Position numbers and translations under genes: made by a program
Assembly: GCA_050944255.1 (NCBI GenBank)
Contig: JBMNQS010000001.1
Location: forward strand, 5,273 to 69,272
Source of the DNA: JBMNQS01 sp050944255
GTDB lineage: Bacteria; Bacillota; Clostridia; Christensenellales; Maliibacteriaceae
Reading direction: 5' to 3'
DNA: 64,000 bases
Shown here: positions 8,441 through 20,406 of the stretch, piece after piece
Numbering within the stretch: position 1 is the stretch's first letter
Layout: the number at the start of each line of letters is the position of its first letter
Notes under the pieces: model-generated
Database searches by the model: none
Told to the model about the DNA's origin: nothing
The model's input: only the letters and a program-made list of their open reading frames with translations

Positions 8441-8690
8441 TGGAGCCGCCCATAGGGAGGCTTGAGGCCGTCAAAAAACCATGTTTTTGACGGCATGCCA
8501 GGGCTTTTCCTGCTACAAAAACCTCTTCATCGGTTTTTGCAGCGGCCGGAAAATCCTGAAAGGAGCACCCTAAAGGGCAGGCCCGGGCTGCGGCCGCGCA
8601 TGTCGCCCTTGCCCACGGGATTAAAATTAGGGGGCTTTGACCCCAAAAGGACTTTTTTGACAGTCTGGAGCCGCCCATAGGGCAGCTTTT
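8441..8690 (+). repeat. Interspersed repeat, copy A (non-coding, multi-hairpin)
   Basis: About 250 bases closely matching, in reverse orientation, the sequence at 50789-51050. Both copies contain, in the same order, a stem made by complementary GTCAAAAAA/TTTTTGAC runs, a second stem made by CTGC-polyA and polyT-GCAG arms, a GGCCG spacer, an invariant GC-rich block (8585-8618) of more than 30 identical bases, and a third hairpin with a CCCC/GGGG stem. The ends carry a short hairpin (GCCGCCC/GGGAGGC type) that appears at both sides, 16 bases of it identical. It lies just downstream of the ysxC stop codon. No protein is encoded. It may be a mobile non-autonomous element or a structured RNA. Confidence 0.85.
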
Positions 8691-8696
8691 ACTGTG

Positions 8697-9305
8697 TTAC
8701 GATTCATTCTGGGCCGTCAAACCGGCGGCCTGCGCGATGCGGCCGGCCACTTCGTCTCTCCCCTGCCTCTTTTCGGCGGAGGTGACGATGATGTCGGTAA
8801 GCTGGTCCAGCTTCAGCACGAACGCGATATCCAGAAGATGCCGCTGTCGCTGCGCCCGGGACACCTTGTCGGCCTTTGTGGCAACCACGGTGAAAGGCAC
8901 CGAAAAGCTGCGGAGCCAATGGATCATCATCCGGTCGTTCTCCCCCGGCTTGTGGCGGATATCGATCAGAAGAAGAACGTGTTTCAAGTATTCACTGCCG
9001 TGAAGATAGCCTTCGATCATTTGGCCCCAGCGCTCCTGCTCCGCTTTGGGGGCCTTGGCAAAGCCGTAACCGGGCAGGTCCACCAGATACAGTTCATCGT
9101 TGATCAAAAAGTAGTTGATCAATCGGGTCTTGCCGGGGGTGGACGAAATTTTCGCCAGCTTGCGACTGCCCGTGATCATATTGATCAGCGAGGACTTGCC
9201 CACGTTGGATTTGCCGACGATAGCCACTTCGGGAAGGTCTTTAAGACCTTCCCGGCTGTGCGTGGCAAAACTGGTTACAAACGACGCCTTCTTGATCTGG
9301 TACAT
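8697..9305 (-). CDS. ysxC: Ribosome biogenesis GTPase YsxC/EngB
   Basis: A 202-residue TrmE-Era-like GTPase needed for late assembly of the 50S ribosomal subunit. The G1 P-loop GKSNVGKS is at residues 31-38, the G3 motif DLPGYGFAKA near residue 75, and the G4 motif TKADK near residue 143. Length and start are typical. The ATG overlaps the lon stop codon by one base, so the two are translationally coupled, and lon-ysxC adjacency is conserved in Firmicutes. Its 3' end is followed within ten bases by the interspersed repeat rather than by a simple terminator. Confidence 0.96.
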   Translation of the reverse strand: MYQIKKASFVTSFATHSREGLKDLPEVAIVGKSNVGKSSLINMITGSRKLAKISSTPGKTRLINYFLINDELYLVDLPGYGFAKAPKAEQERWGQMIEGYLHGSEYLKHVLLLIDIRHKPGENDRMMIHWLRSFSVPFTVVATKADKVSRAQRQRHLLDIAFVLKLDQLTDIIVTSAEKRQGRDEVAGRIAQAAGLTAQNES

Positions 9306-11668
9306 TACGCTTCCTTTTTCTCCGGCAGCACCGCTATGGGCTGCTTGGGCTGCGGCATACGGGTAAGCGCATGGCGCAGTACGCTCTTGAAGTCGGAGAC
9401 CGGCACAAATTTGATGGCGCTGCGCAGGTTCTCGGGAATCTCGCTCAGATCACGCTTGTTCTCCTCGGGGATGATCACCGTGTGGACGCCGGCCCTAAAC
9501 GCCGCCAGGGACTTCTCCTTCACGCCGCCGATGGGCAGTACGCGCCCGCGCAGGGTGATCTCGCCGGTCATGGCCACATCCGGCCTTACGGGAATGCCCG
9601 ACAGCGCCGATACCAGCGCCGTGGCCATGGTGATGCCTGCCGAAGGGCCGTCCTTGGGAATGGCGCCCTCGGGAATATGCACATGGATATCGTGCTTCCT
9701 GTAGAAGTCCTCGTCGATGCCCCACTCGGCGGCATGGGCGCGCACCAGGCTCATGGCGGCATGGGCGGACTCCTTCATCACGTCGCCCAATTGGCCCGTC
9801 AATTCCAGCTTGCCCTTTCCGGGCAGTATCGCCACCTCGATGGACAGCGTCTCGCCGCCAAGCTGCGTCCAGGCAAGGCCTGTGGCTATGCCGGGGCTGC
9901 CGCCGATTTCCGGCGGTGTGCGCCTGTAGCGGGGAATGCCCAGATAACTCTGCATATTCCTTGCACTGAGCGTAATCTTCTTCCTGCCGCCGGCGATCTG
10001 CCTGGCCACCTTGCGGCACAGATTGGCCATCTGGCGCTCCAGGGCGCGGACGCCCGCCTCACGGGTATAGTTTTCGATGATCACGTCGAGCATCTCGTCG
10101 GAAACCACCAGGTTGCTCTTTTTCAGGCCGTGTTCCTTGAGCTGCTTGGGCAGCAGGTATTTGCGCGCGATGCTGCGCTTTTCATCCTGCGTGTACCCGG
10201 CGATCTGGATGACCTCCATCCTGTCCAGAAGCGGACGCGGGATGGTGTCGGCCATATTGGCCGTGGCAATGAACATGACGTTTGAAAGATCGAACGCCAT
10301 TTCCATGTAATGATCGCGGAAATCGTAGTTCTGCTCCGGGTCCAGCACCTCCAGCATGGCCGAGGCGGGATCGCCCCTAAAATCACTGGACATCTTGTCG
10401 ATCTCGTCCAGCAGGAACAGCGGGTTATTGCTGCCGGCCGTCTTGATGGAGCTGATGATCCGTCCGGGGATGGCGCCGATGTACGTGCGCCTGTGCCCGC
10501 GGATCTCCGCCTCGTCGCGGACGCCGCCCAGGGACATGCGGACATACTTTCTTCCCAGCGCCCGCGCGATGGAGCGCGCGATGGACGTCTTGCCCACGCC
10601 CGGCGGGCCCACAAAGCACAGGATGGGTCCCTTCATACTACCTGTCAGCTGGCGCACGGCCAGGTATTCCAGCACCCGCTCCTTGACCTTCTCAAGCCCG
10701 AAATGGTCCTCTTCAAGGATGGCTTCGGCCTTATCAAGGTCCTTGTTGTCCTCGGTGGCCACTTTCCAGGGAAGGGAAATGATCCAGTCCAGATACGTCC
10801 TGATGACGCTGGTTTCCGGAGAGCCCGGGGACATCTTTCTCAGACGCTCCAGCTCTTTGGTGGCCTTCTCGTAGGCTTCCTCGGAAAGCCCGGCGTTTTC
10901 GATCTTTTCGCGGTATTCGTCGGCCTCTGCGCCGATATCCTTCTCGCCCAGCTCCTTCTGGATGGCTTTGAGCTGCTCGTTTAAGTAATATTCCTTCTGT
11001 ACTTTGTCGATCTGCTGCTTGACTTCCTGATTGATCTGCCTTTCAAGCTGCGAGACCTCGATCTCGCGGCGGATCATGGATAAAAGCGCCTCCAGGCGGT
11101 CCGACGGATTGAAAAGCTCCAGAATCCGCTGTTTGTCTTCCTGGCCCGAAAGCACGTTGGAGGCAATCAGGTCGGCAAACCGCCCGGCGTCGGTGACGCC
11201 GGTAATCGTGGCGATGGTCTTTTCGGAAATCTTTCCATGGATGCGCACCAGCTCCGAAAATGCGTCGGTGACGGCGCGCATGTAGGCTTCCAGCACGGGG
11301 GTATTTTCATATACCGTGACATCTTTTTCAAGCACCACTTCAAAGTAAGGGTCCTTCTTTATGTATTCGGCGATTCTGGCGCGGTACAGTCCCTCCACCA
11401 GCACGCGGTAATTGCTGCCGGGAAGTTTCAAAAGCTGCTTGATGCGTCCCACCGTACCCACATCGTGGATATCCTCCACATCGGGGTCCTGCGTCTGCAT
11501 ATCTTTCTGCGCCACCAGAAGAATCAGCTGATTGGCCGCCATGGCCTCTTCCAAAGACCTGACCGACTTGTCCCTGCCCACATCGAAATGCAGCACCATA
11601 TCCGGAAAAACCGTCAATCCCCGAAGCGGAAGCAGCGGAAGGATAAGATTCAGTTTAGTGTCTTCCAT
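9305..11668 (-). CDS. lon: ATP-dependent protease Lon (LonA)
   Basis: A 787-residue soluble AAA+ serine protease that degrades damaged and regulatory proteins. Domains in order are the N-terminal substrate-binding LON domain (about residues 5-200), the coiled segment with [16 protein letters not shown], the AAA+ module with Walker [10 protein letters not shown] and Walker [11 protein letters not shown], and the protease domain with catalytic Ser in KDGPSAGIT and Lys in [10 protein letters not shown]. The ATG at 11668 is eight bases from an AAGGAG site; an upstream GTG is less likely. It follows clpX, and no separate heat-shock operator was found in front of it. Confidence 0.97.
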   Translation of the reverse strand: MEDTKLNLILPLLPLRGLTVFPDMVLHFDVGRDKSVRSLEEAMAANQLILLVAQKDMQTQDPDVEDIHDVGTVGRIKQLLKLPGSNYRVLVEGLYRARIAEYIKKDPYFEVVLEKDVTVYENTPVLEAYMRAVTDAFSELVRIHGKISEKTIATITGVTDAGRFADLIASNVLSGQEDKQRILELFNPSDRLEALLSMIRREIEVSQLERQINQEVKQQIDKVQKEYYLNEQLKAIQKELGEKDIGAEADEYREKIENAGLSEEAYEKATKELERLRKMSPGSPETSVIRTYLDWIISLPWKVATEDNKDLDKAEAILEEDHFGLEKVKERVLEYLAVRQLTGSMKGPILCFVGPPGVGKTSIARSIARALGRKYVRMSLGGVRDEAEIRGHRRTYIGAIPGRIISSIKTAGSNNPLFLLDEIDKMSSDFRGDPASAMLEVLDPEQNYDFRDHYMEMAFDLSNVMFIATANMADTIPRPLLDRMEVIQIAGYTQDEKRSIARKYLLPKQLKEHGLKKSNLVVSDEMLDVIIENYTREAGVRALERQMANLCRKVARQIAGGRKKITLSARNMQSYLGIPRYRRTPPEIGGSPGIATGLAWTQLGGETLSIEVAILPGKGKLELTGQLGDVMKESAHAAMSLVRAHAAEWGIDEDFYRKHDIHVHIPEGAIPKDGPSAGITMATALVSALSGIPVRPDVAMTGEITLRGRVLPIGGVKEKSLAAFRAGVHTVIIPEENKRDLSEIPENLRSAIKFVPVSDFKSVLRHALTRMPQPKQPIAVLPEKKEA

Positions 11669-11804
11669 TGCACACACTCCTTCAATATTTTGCGGGGCCC
11701 GCAGCGCATTGGCCGGGCCGCCCCCTTCGCGTTCCCAAAGCCCCCTTTTTGCCTTTGCGGAACAGTTACGAGAAATTCGACGACTTTCATACGATCTTTC
11801 TCTC

Positions 11805-11846
11805 TAAAAATATCGTCGGCTTTTTCTTTGAGAAGATAAAGCCGAC
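11805..11846 (-). terminator. Probable terminator between clpX and lon
   Basis: A 9-bp stem (GTCGGCTTT pairing with AAAGCCGAC, 11815-11823 and 11838-11846) is followed on the minus strand by a TATTTTTA tract. It would end or weaken the clpP-clpX transcript before lon. Confidence 0.55.
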
Positions 11847-11863
11847 GGTACCTGAACTTTTGT

Positions 11864-13177
11864 TTAAGCGCTCGTTCTTCCCTCCGGCGCCAGCTTCACC
11901 GCCGGCGAGGAAAACTGGGAAGCGCTCTCGCCCGGATGAAGCGGAACCGACTTATCGAGTTCAAGAACCGGCTCGCGTAAATTCTCTACGGTTTCGCGCG
12001 TAATCCTGCAGACGTTGATGTCCTTTCGGCCGGGGATGCTGTACATCACGCCAAGCATCAGCTCTTCCAAAATGGACCGCAGGCCGCGTGCGCCCGTCTT
12101 TCTGGTGGCCGCCTTCTGAGCGATGGCGCGGATGGCGTCCTGATCGACCCTCAGCGTCACATTGTCCATTTCAAACAGCTTCACATACTGTTTGATCAGT
12201 GCGTTTTTCGGCTCCTGAAGGATGCGCATCAGCGCGTCCTCATCCAGCGGGTGCAGCGTCGCCGTCACCGGCAGGCGGCCGATGAATTCGGGAATCAGGC
12301 CATATTTCAGCAGATCCTCGGGCAGAAGCTGCTCCAGAAGCTGCGCTTCGTTCATCTGATTCTTGCTGGAAATCTCCGCGCCGAAGCCCATGGAGCTTTT
12401 GCCCACGCGCTCGCCCACCAGTTTATCCAGCCCGTCGAATGCGCCGCCGCAGATGAACAGGATGTTGGTGGTATCGATCTGCAGGAACTCCTGGTGCGGA
12501 TGCTTCCTGCCGCCCTGGGGCGGTACGCTGGCGACGGTGCCCTCGAGAATCTTCAAAAGCGCCTGCTGCACGCCCTCGCCGGATACGTCCCGGGTAATGG
12601 AAGGATTATCCCGCTTCCTGGCGATCTTGTCGACCTCGTCGATATAGATGATGCCGCGCTCGGCCTTCTCGATATCGTAGTCCGCCGCCTGGATCAGTTT
12701 CAAGAGAATATTCTCTACGTCCTCGCCCACGTAGCCGGCCTCGGTGAGGCTGGTGGCGTCGGCGATACAGAACGGTACGTTCAAAATCCGGGCCAATGTC
12801 TGGGCCAGAAGCGTTTTGCCGCTGCCCGTGGGTCCCAAAAGAAGGATGTTGCTCTTGGACAGCTCCACGTCGTCGTTCTTCACATCGCTGGTGATGCGCT
12901 TGTAGTGGTTATAAACCGCCACCGCAAGGGTCTTCTTGGCCCTTTCCTGCCCGATGACGTATTCGTCCAACACCGATTTAATTTCCTTCGGCTTGGGAAG
13001 CTCTTTAAAATCCAGCGAGGTGGGGTCGGAGAAATCCTCATCGATGATCTCCCGGCACAGGTCGATACACTCATCACAAATGTATACGCCCGGTCCCGCC
13101 ACCAGCCGCCGCACTTCATCCTGCGTCTTGTTGCAGAATGAGCAGTGTACGGATTTGTCGTCAAAGGTCGTGCTCAT
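11864..13177 (-). CDS. clpX: ATP-dependent Clp protease ATP-binding subunit ClpX
   Basis: A 437-residue AAA+ unfoldase that feeds substrates to ClpP. The N-terminal zinc-binding domain shows CSFCNKTQ and CDECIDLC (four Cys, residues about 12-40). Walker A is GPTGSGKT near residue 122, Walker B is IIYIDEVDK, and the pore region [15 protein letters not shown] and sensor motifs follow. The ATG at 13177 has a GGAGGAAGAG ribosome site; a longer N-terminal reading would add non-homologous residues. The C-terminus carries about twenty extra Pro/Ser-rich residues beyond the usual end. It lies 48 bases downstream of clpP. Confidence 0.97.
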   Translation of the reverse strand: MSTTFDDKSVHCSFCNKTQDEVRRLVAGPGVYICDECIDLCREIIDEDFSDPTSLDFKELPKPKEIKSVLDEYVIGQERAKKTLAVAVYNHYKRITSDVKNDDVELSKSNILLLGPTGSGKTLLAQTLARILNVPFCIADATSLTEAGYVGEDVENILLKLIQAADYDIEKAERGIIYIDEVDKIARKRDNPSITRDVSGEGVQQALLKILEGTVASVPPQGGRKHPHQEFLQIDTTNILFICGGAFDGLDKLVGERVGKSSMGFGAEISSKNQMNEAQLLEQLLPEDLLKYGLIPEFIGRLPVTATLHPLDEDALMRILQEPKNALIKQYVKLFEMDNVTLRVDQDAIRAIAQKAATRKTGARGLRSILEELMLGVMYSIPGRKDINVCRITRETVENLREPVLELDKSVPLHPGESASQFSSPAVKLAPEGRTSA

Positions 13178-13225
13178 AGTCTCTTCCTCCCGCGGAGCGT
13201 CTCTCCGCAAATCCTCTGCACAGGA

Positions 13226-13813
13226 TTATCGTCTAGCCTGGATGATTTCGTCCACAATGCCGTAATCAAGCGCCTGCTCGGCGGACATGAAATTGTCGCG
13301 CTCGGTGTCCTCTTTGATACGCTCTATCGGCTGGCCGGTTCTTTCAGCCAGGATCCGGTTGATTTTTTCCTTGGTTTTAATAATATGCTCGGCGGCTATG
13401 GCAATATCCGTCGCCTGGCCCTGCGCTCCGCCGGAGGGCTGATGGATCATCACCTCGGCATTGGGCAGGCACTTGCGCTTGCCCTTGGCGCCCGCGGCCA
13501 GAAGGAACGCCCCCATGGAGGCCGCCAGGCCCACGCACAGCGTGGATACGTCGCAGCGGACGTACTGCATGGTGTCGTAAATAGCCATGCCCGCCGTCAC
13601 CGAACCGCCGGGAGAGTTGATGTAGAGCATGATGTCCTTCTCCGGGTCCTCGGCTTCAAGAAAAATCATCTGCGCCACGATCAGGTTGGCGATATCGTCG
13701 TTGATGGACCCTCCCACAAAGATAATCCTGTCTTTGAGCAGGCGGCTATAGATATCATATGATCGTTCGCCTCGATTTGTTTGTTCAATGACCATCGGGA
13801 CCAGTGTGCTCAT
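13226..13813 (-). CDS. clpP: ATP-dependent Clp protease proteolytic subunit ClpP
   Basis: A 195-residue serine protease that forms the ClpXP degradation chamber. The catalytic Ser is in [14 protein letters not shown] (about residue 98), the His in [12 protein letters not shown] (about residue 123) and the Asp in the ERDNFM region near the C-terminus. The start at 13813 gives the canonical N-terminus [20 protein letters not shown], including the conserved propeptide/processing region. It lies 34 bases downstream of tig, giving the tig-clpP-clpX order common in bacteria. Confidence 0.97.
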   Translation of the reverse strand: MSTLVPMVIEQTNRGERSYDIYSRLLKDRIIFVGGSINDDIANLIVAQMIFLEAEDPEKDIMLYINSPGGSVTAGMAIYDTMQYVRCDVSTLCVGLAASMGAFLLAAGAKGKRKCLPNAEVMIHQPSGGAQGQATDIAIAAEHIIKTKEKINRILAERTGQPIERIKEDTERDNFMSAEQALDYGIVDEIIQARR

Positions 13814-13847
13814 GGCTCTACCCCTCTCTTTTATTATACTCAATTTG

Positions 13848-15398
13848 TCAACCCTCTATATCGTCCGCCTTCGGGGCAGCCTTCTTGGCAGGTGTCTTTT
13901 TGGCCGGCGCTTTCTTTTCGGCGCCGCCATCGGCGCTCCGGGCCGGCGCCTTCTTGGCGGGCGCCTTTTTGGCCGCGGGGGCCTTTTTCTCAGGCGCCTT
14001 ATCGGCCGCGGGCTCTTGCGCCGCGGGTTCTTCATCCGCCTCGGGCGCCTGCTCCTGCGCAGGCTCCTCACCGGCTTCGTCCGCTTCTGCCTGCTGCGCC
14101 GGCGGCTCCACTTTTTCGGTGGTGACCGCGGCGCCGGAGCGGATCAGGTCCATGGTCTTATCCAGGATGATGCGATCCTTCATGTACTGGATGCTGCGCT
14201 CTTCAAGGGTCTCTTTATAGGCTTCCACCGTCTTTTTGGCGGCCTCGGCGGACTTGGCGATCTCGGCGTCCAGGTCCTCCTGGGTGGCTTCAAAGTTCTC
14301 CGCCTTGGCGATGGCCTCCATGACAAGCTGGCTCTTGACGCGGCGCTGCGCCTCTTCGCGGTACTGCTCGCGCGCCTGAGCCTCGGTGGTGTTGGTGATG
14401 CGGTAGTAATCGTCAATGGAGATGCCCTGGTACATCAGCGTGTACTGGAACTCCTGCATCAGTTGGTCGAGCTGGCGGTCAATCATCACCTGGGGAATAT
14501 CCACAGAGGCGTTCTCCACCACTTTGCTCACCAGTTCATTTTCAAGCTCGTTGTCGCTTTTCTGCGCGTTCGCCTGCTCCAGGCGCTCGCGGATGCTGTT
14601 TTTATACTCATCGAGCGTATCAAACTCGGAGACGTCCTTGGCAAACTCGTCGTCCAGCTCCGCCACCTGCTTTTCGCGCACTTCGTGAATCTTAACGGCA
14701 AATACGGCCTCTTTGCCCTTTAACTGCTCGGAATGATATTCCTCGGGGAAGGTGACGGCGACCTGTTTTTCATCGCCGGCGGACAGGCCCTCAAGCTGCC
14801 CTTCAAAGCCGGGAATGAACCTGCCGCTGCCCAGTTCAAGCTCCTGACGCTCGGCGGTGCCGCCTTCGAATTTTACGCCGTCCACGCTGCCCGAATAATC
14901 CAAAAGCACCGTATCGCCCTTCTGGGCGGCGCGCTCCACAGCCGCAAAACGGGCCGTGCGCTCGCGGATGGTTTCAAGCTCCCTGTCGATATCCGCATCA
15001 GAGACAGTATACTCTCTGCGCGTGGCTTCTATACCTTTGTAGTCGCCCAGGGCAACCTCGGGCTTCAGGGTCACATCCACTGAAAACTTCACGCCTTCGG
15101 GACCGATATCGTTCAGGCTGACCTGCGGATAATCCACCGGTTCCAGTTTATGCTCGGCGACGGCGTCCATGTACGCCTGGGGATAAATCTCCTCAAAAGC
15201 GGCCTCGTAGAACACCGCTTCGCCATAGTAATTCTCGATCATCTTTCTGGGAGCCTTGCCCTGACGGAAACCGGGCACGCGGTAGCGGCCGCGGTTCTTT
15301 TTATAGGCGGCATCGATGCCCCCGCGAAAAGTTTCGGCATCGATCTCGATATTTATGTGTACCTGATTGTCCTTGCGTTCTCCCACTGTTGAGGCCAT
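13848..15398 (-). CDS. tig: Trigger factor with a long Lys/Ala/Pro-rich C-terminal tail
   Basis: A ribosome-associated chaperone and peptidyl-prolyl isomerase. The ribosome-docking signature lies near residue 40 ([19 protein letters not shown]), the FKBP-type domain near residues 155-240 ([10 protein letters not shown]...[12 protein letters not shown]), and the helical C-terminal arms run to about residue 420. The protein is about 516 residues, some 85 longer than usual: an acidic Glu/Ala/Pro stretch is followed by [16 protein letters not shown] repeats resembling histone-H1-like tails. The ATG at 15398 has a GGAAGGAG site. A well-matched sigma-A promoter lies at 15495-15523. The tail is in frame and uncommon; its role is unknown. 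Confidence 0.96.
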   Translation of the reverse strand: MASTVGERKDNQVHINIEIDAETFRGGIDAAYKKNRGRYRVPGFRQGKAPRKMIENYYGEAVFYEAAFEEIYPQAYMDAVAEHKLEPVDYPQVSLNDIGPEGVKFSVDVTLKPEVALGDYKGIEATRREYTVSDADIDRELETIRERTARFAAVERAAQKGDTVLLDYSGSVDGVKFEGGTAERQELELGSGRFIPGFEGQLEGLSAGDEKQVAVTFPEEYHSEQLKGKEAVFAVKIHEVREKQVAELDDEFAKDVSEFDTLDEYKNSIRERLEQANAQKSDNELENELVSKVVENASVDIPQVMIDRQLDQLMQEFQYTLMYQGISIDDYYRITNTTEAQAREQYREEAQRRVKSQLVMEAIAKAENFEATQEDLDAEIAKSAEAAKKTVEAYKETLEERSIQYMKDRIILDKTMDLIRSGAAVTTEKVEPPAQQAEADEAGEEPAQEQAPEADEEPAAQEPAADKAPEKKAPAAKKAPAKKAPARSADGGAEKKAPAKKTPAKKAAPKADDIEG

Positions 15399-15494
15399 AG
15401 TAAACTCCTTCCTTACTGGCGGCTTCGGCGCATTTTTATGCTTTTTCGGTATATTTCTGCCGCATATGCACACTGGTGCAAAATATACTTATCC

Positions 15495-15523
15495 AGTGTA
15501 TCACAAGGGTTATGCTTTTTCAA
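15495..15523 (-). promoter_or_regulatory. Sigma-A promoter for tig-clpP-clpX
   Basis: TTGAAA at 15518-15523 and TACACT at 15495-15500 are separated by 17 bases on the minus strand, about 100 bases upstream of the tig start. No CtsR box was seen here. Confidence 0.7.
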
Positions 15524-15563
15524 CCGAAAAAAGCGGGATCACAGGCCCTGCGCTGCCGCTGCA

Positions 15564-18158
<2,595 letters not shown>

Positions 18159-18207
18159 CCAGTTTCCTCCCGTTAAAGAAACTGCCGGTCTCATCCGGCT
18201 TGTTGAT

Positions 18208-18224
18208 TTTGACTTTCTTTGACT
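18208..18224 (-). promoter_or_regulatory. CtsR operator upstream of clpB
   Basis: On the minus strand two AGTCAAA heptads separated by GAA give an exact match to the known CtsR box (RGTCAAA-NAN-RGTCAAA). It covers roughly +5 to +21 of the predicted clpB transcript, where repressor binding would block initiation. No ctsR gene is in the window. Confidence 0.85.
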
Positions 18225-18235
18225 TTACATAACTC

Positions 18236-18264
18236 ATTCTACCCTTATTTTACCTGCATGTCAA
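18236..18264 (-). promoter_or_regulatory. Sigma-A promoter of clpB
   Basis: A consensus TTGACA (18259-18264), 17-base spacer and TAGAAT (18236-18241) on the minus strand. The predicted start lies near 18229, just before the CtsR box. Confidence 0.85.
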
Positions 18265-18313
18265 GGGATTTAAGCCCATCTTTTCAAAGAAACTTTTGAT
18301 AGTTTTGCGCTTT

Positions 18314-18336
18314 AAAAAAAGAGGCGTGTTCGCCTC
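18314..18336 (-). terminator. Rho-independent terminator downstream of the phosphatidyltransferase gene
   Basis: GAGGCG/CGCCTC stem (18321-18326 with 18331-18336) followed on the minus strand by seven T residues. The stretch 18337-18530 between it and the gene holds nothing else recognisable. Confidence 0.8.
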
Positions 18337-18530
18337 CCCGTCAAAATATATAAAATTGGGCACCGCTTGAGCGTTCCTTTCCCCATCACCACGCCGTTCC
18401 GTCTCTGAACGGTTCGCTCTTCTTGATGCTGCAGTACGCTATTCAAATTTGGCCACTGTTTTCAAAAGCCTTGTTTGGCTCACCCCAAGATGAAGGCGCA
18501 TAGCGCCGCCGTCAGGCCAGCCGTCACCGT

Positions 18531-19079
18531 TCAACGCTTCGAAAAGAAACTCCTGCGGTTGGCGTCGTACGTATCGAACCTGAAAACGATCAGCCACTCT
18601 TCCAGCGCAGTCAAAAAGGCTAGCGCGCACAGCGGCACTGTCAGCGCCGGCGGGAAAGCACCGAGCAAAACAAATGCGGGCAAGAGCACAAACAGCACTG
18701 CACCGGTGGCCTTATTCAACAGCGTATGCACGCTCCCCCACCGGCGGAACTTGATGCGCACAAGCAAAAGACCTGCCAGCTTCATGGCAGTGATGACGAG
18801 CACCACCGTCAAAACCGGAGCGCTCTCTTCTGAAGGCATCACCAGAAACAGGCAGATGATCTGCGCCGCAATGAACAGGGCGTCCGCCAGACTGTCCAGT
18901 TCTGCTCCCAGATCACTCTGCAGGCCGTACTTGCGGGCGATGGCGCCATCCAGAACATCCGTAGCGCCGCAGAGCAGATAGACCGTCAGATACAGGTCGG
19001 GAGAACGGATCAAAAAAACAAACGTCACGGACAGCGCCATGCGCAGCAGGGACAATAAATTGGGCAGGTGTTTTATCAT
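18531..19079 (-). CDS. CDP-alcohol phosphatidyltransferase family membrane protein
   Basis: A 182-residue integral membrane enzyme that transfers a phosphatidyl group from CDP-diacylglycerol to an alcohol. The full family signature D-x2-DG-x2-AR-x8-G-x3-D-x3-D is present near residues 40-65 (starting DVLDGAIARKYG). About five hydrophobic segments follow. It resembles PgsA, but the acceptor cannot be told from sequence. The ATG at 19079 matches the typical IPNLLSLLR-type N-terminus and has an AGGAG site nine bases away; a start at 19133 is possible. A 21-codon reading frame with its own strong ribosome site ends one base before this start. Confidence 0.85.
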   Translation of the reverse strand: MIKHLPNLLSLLRMALSVTFVFLIRSPDLYLTVYLLCGATDVLDGAIARKYGLQSDLGAELDSLADALFIAAQIICLFLVMPSEESAPVLTVVLVITAMKLAGLLLVRIKFRRWGSVHTLLNKATGAVLFVLLPAFVLLGAFPPALTVPLCALAFLTALEEWLIVFRFDTYDANRRSFFSKR

Positions 19080-19080
19080 T

Positions 19081-19146
19081 TCAGCGCGCTCCTGGGGTTT
19101 GATTGTACCCGCATCCAGGACACCGGCAGCCATAGCCACTTTCCAT
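19081..19146 (-). CDS. Possible 21-aa upstream peptide (CxCxxC)
   Basis: A short frame on the minus strand starting ATG at 19146 and stopping at 19081, preceded five bases upstream by a strong GGGGGAG ribosome site. The peptide reads MESGYGCRCPGCGYNQTPGA and one more Arg, with a CxCxxC metal-ligand-like motif. Its stop is one base from the phosphatidyltransferase start, so it could act as a coupled leader peptide. It may also be chance; there is no homology evidence. Confidence 0.25.
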   Translation of the reverse strand: MESGYGCRCPGCGYNQTPGAR

Positions 19147-19205
19147 AACCGCTCCCCCTTTAAGGTAAGTATATCATTTTCCGCGGCCCAGACAACTTTG
19201 GCATA

Positions 19206-19234
19206 CAAAATCCCCCGGAATAAATTCCGGGGGA
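19206..19234 (-). terminator. Terminator of RNase P RNA
   Basis: A 9-bp perfect stem of TCCCCCGGAA type (19211-19234) followed by TTTT on the minus strand, directly after the mature RNase P RNA. Confidence 0.85.
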
Positions 19235-19245
19235 TAAATCTTTTT

Positions 19246-19581
19246 GAGCCGGGCCGATAAGCCGAGTTTTGTCGTGAGTGGTCATCTATCTAGGCCAAAA
19301 GTTACCAGTTGGCTCCAGCGATCAACAGGGAACTGTGACGGGCAGCCACAAAATGTCCCTTCCATCTTGCACCAGGTGGGGTTTACAGAGCGGTCAAGTC
19401 GCCATGCCGCTGGTGAGCTCTTACCTCGCCTTTCCATCCTTACACCGGAAAAGTTCCGATGCGGTTTATTTCTGTTGCACTTTCCTTGGAGTCGCCTCCA
19501 CCGGGTATTACCCGGCACCCTGCCCTATGGAGCTCGGACTTTCCTCGTGGGGAAAACCCCACGCGACCACTTAGCCCGCTC
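19246..19581 (-). ncRNA. rnpB: RNase P RNA (catalytic subunit)
   Basis: About 336 bases on the minus strand with the universal conserved regions of bacterial RNase P RNA. The 5' part has GAGGAAAGTCCGAGCTCC (CR-I, P4 5' strand). Next come the GGGTAATACCCGG hairpin and the AGGAAAGTGCAACAGAAA block (CR-II/III). The 3' part holds the TAGATAGATGACCACTCACG-type CR-V and the ACAAAACTCGGCTTATCGGC end that pairs with the 5' end. The order and the GGTAACTTTTGGCC segment fit a type A-like architecture. It processes tRNA 5' ends. It starts six bases after the zinc-ribbon gene stop, with no clear promoter of its own, and ends at a strong terminator. Confidence 0.97.
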
Positions 19582-19586
19582 AAAAT

Positions 19587-20303
19587 TTATTCTTCTGTCA
19601 GATAGAGAATGCGTCCGCAATTCTCACATTCAATGGCGCGCTCGTCGCCCCGCACGCGGGTCAGAACCAGCGAGGCGATGGCCATATTGCAGCCGGAACA
19701 CTGTCCGGCGATGATCTGCGCCACCGGATTGGGGCGCCTCGTCTTGATGTGGACATAGCGCTCAAGGAGCGCTTTGGGGAGCTTTTTTGCCGCGGCGTCA
19801 CGCTTTTGCTTGATGGGCGCGATTTCCGCCTCCACCTTCTTGACTTCCTGTTCGTATTCCCTTTTCAATACAGGGTAGTCTTTCCTTGCGCGCGCCACTT
19901 TGATACGCATGTCGTCAAGCTGCTCCTGCTGGGCTTTCAGCGACGCCACAAGCTGCGTGATCTCCTTGTCCAGTTTACCCATTGTATCGGCGTAGCCAAT
20001 GGCCTTCTGGCGCAATTGCTGAAGCTCGCGGAGCTCTTTATCATCGAGAGACTGCTGTTTAAACGCCTCAAAATCTTTTTTTGAAGATTCGCTTTCGGCG
20101 GAAATCTGTAGCAGCCGGGTTCGGATATCATTGGTTGCAGCTTCCATTCTGGATATAACCTGCTGCTGATCCTTCAGATAATTATACGCCCGCACCAGCC
20201 TTTTGCGCAAGGGCGAATTTCGCACTTGGTTTTCGATGCGGTCAACTTCCAAATCAAGTTCCTGATAATCCCATAATTGGGCCAGTTCCTGAGTAAAACC
20301 CAC
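19587..20303 (-). CDS. Coiled-coil protein with C-terminal C4 zinc ribbon (DUF164/zf-RING_7 family)
   Basis: A 238-residue protein. Residues about 10-170 form a long antiparallel coiled coil rich in Gln/Lys/Glu. The C-terminus has QCSGCNM and ECENCGR, two CxxC pairs of a zinc ribbon. This family is found next to nif3/yqfO and rpoD in many Firmicutes and is of unknown function; a nucleic-acid or regulatory role is often suggested. The start is a GTG at 20303 with an AAGGTGG site. A TTGTAT-17-TAGAAA promoter-like pair lies just upstream (about 20319-20347). Confidence 0.9.
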   Translation of the reverse strand: MGFTQELAQLWDYQELDLEVDRIENQVRNSPLRKRLVRAYNYLKDQQQVISRMEAATNDIRTRLLQISAESESSKKDFEAFKQQSLDDKELRELQQLRQKAIGYADTMGKLDKEITQLVASLKAQQEQLDDMRIKVARARKDYPVLKREYEQEVKKVEAEIAPIKQKRDAAAKKLPKALLERYVHIKTRRPNPVAQIIAGQCSGCNMAIASLVLTRVRGDERAIECENCGRILYLTEE

Positions 20304-20344
20304 GAAAAGCGCACCACCTTTCTAAAGAGTATTGGTTTACAATA

Positions 20345-20381
20345 CAAAAACCGCCGCAGAAGATCAGCGTCATTGCGGCGA
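20345..20381 (-). terminator. Terminator downstream of nif3
   Basis: A CGCCGCA/TGCGGCG stem with a 16-18 base loop followed by a TTTTTGT tract on the minus strand, 26 bases after the nif3 stop codon. Confidence 0.75.
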
Positions 20382-20406
20382 TTTGTATAATCCGGCTCAA
20401 AAACGC

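Noticed and set aside
9305..11677. GTG start for Lon at 11677
   Set aside because: The GTG overlaps the Shine-Dalgarno itself; the ATG at 11668 has correct spacing.
13788..14723. Plus-strand frame rich in Leu/Arg/Gly opposite tig
   Set aside because: Reflects the complement of the Ala/Lys-rich tig tail; no start signals.
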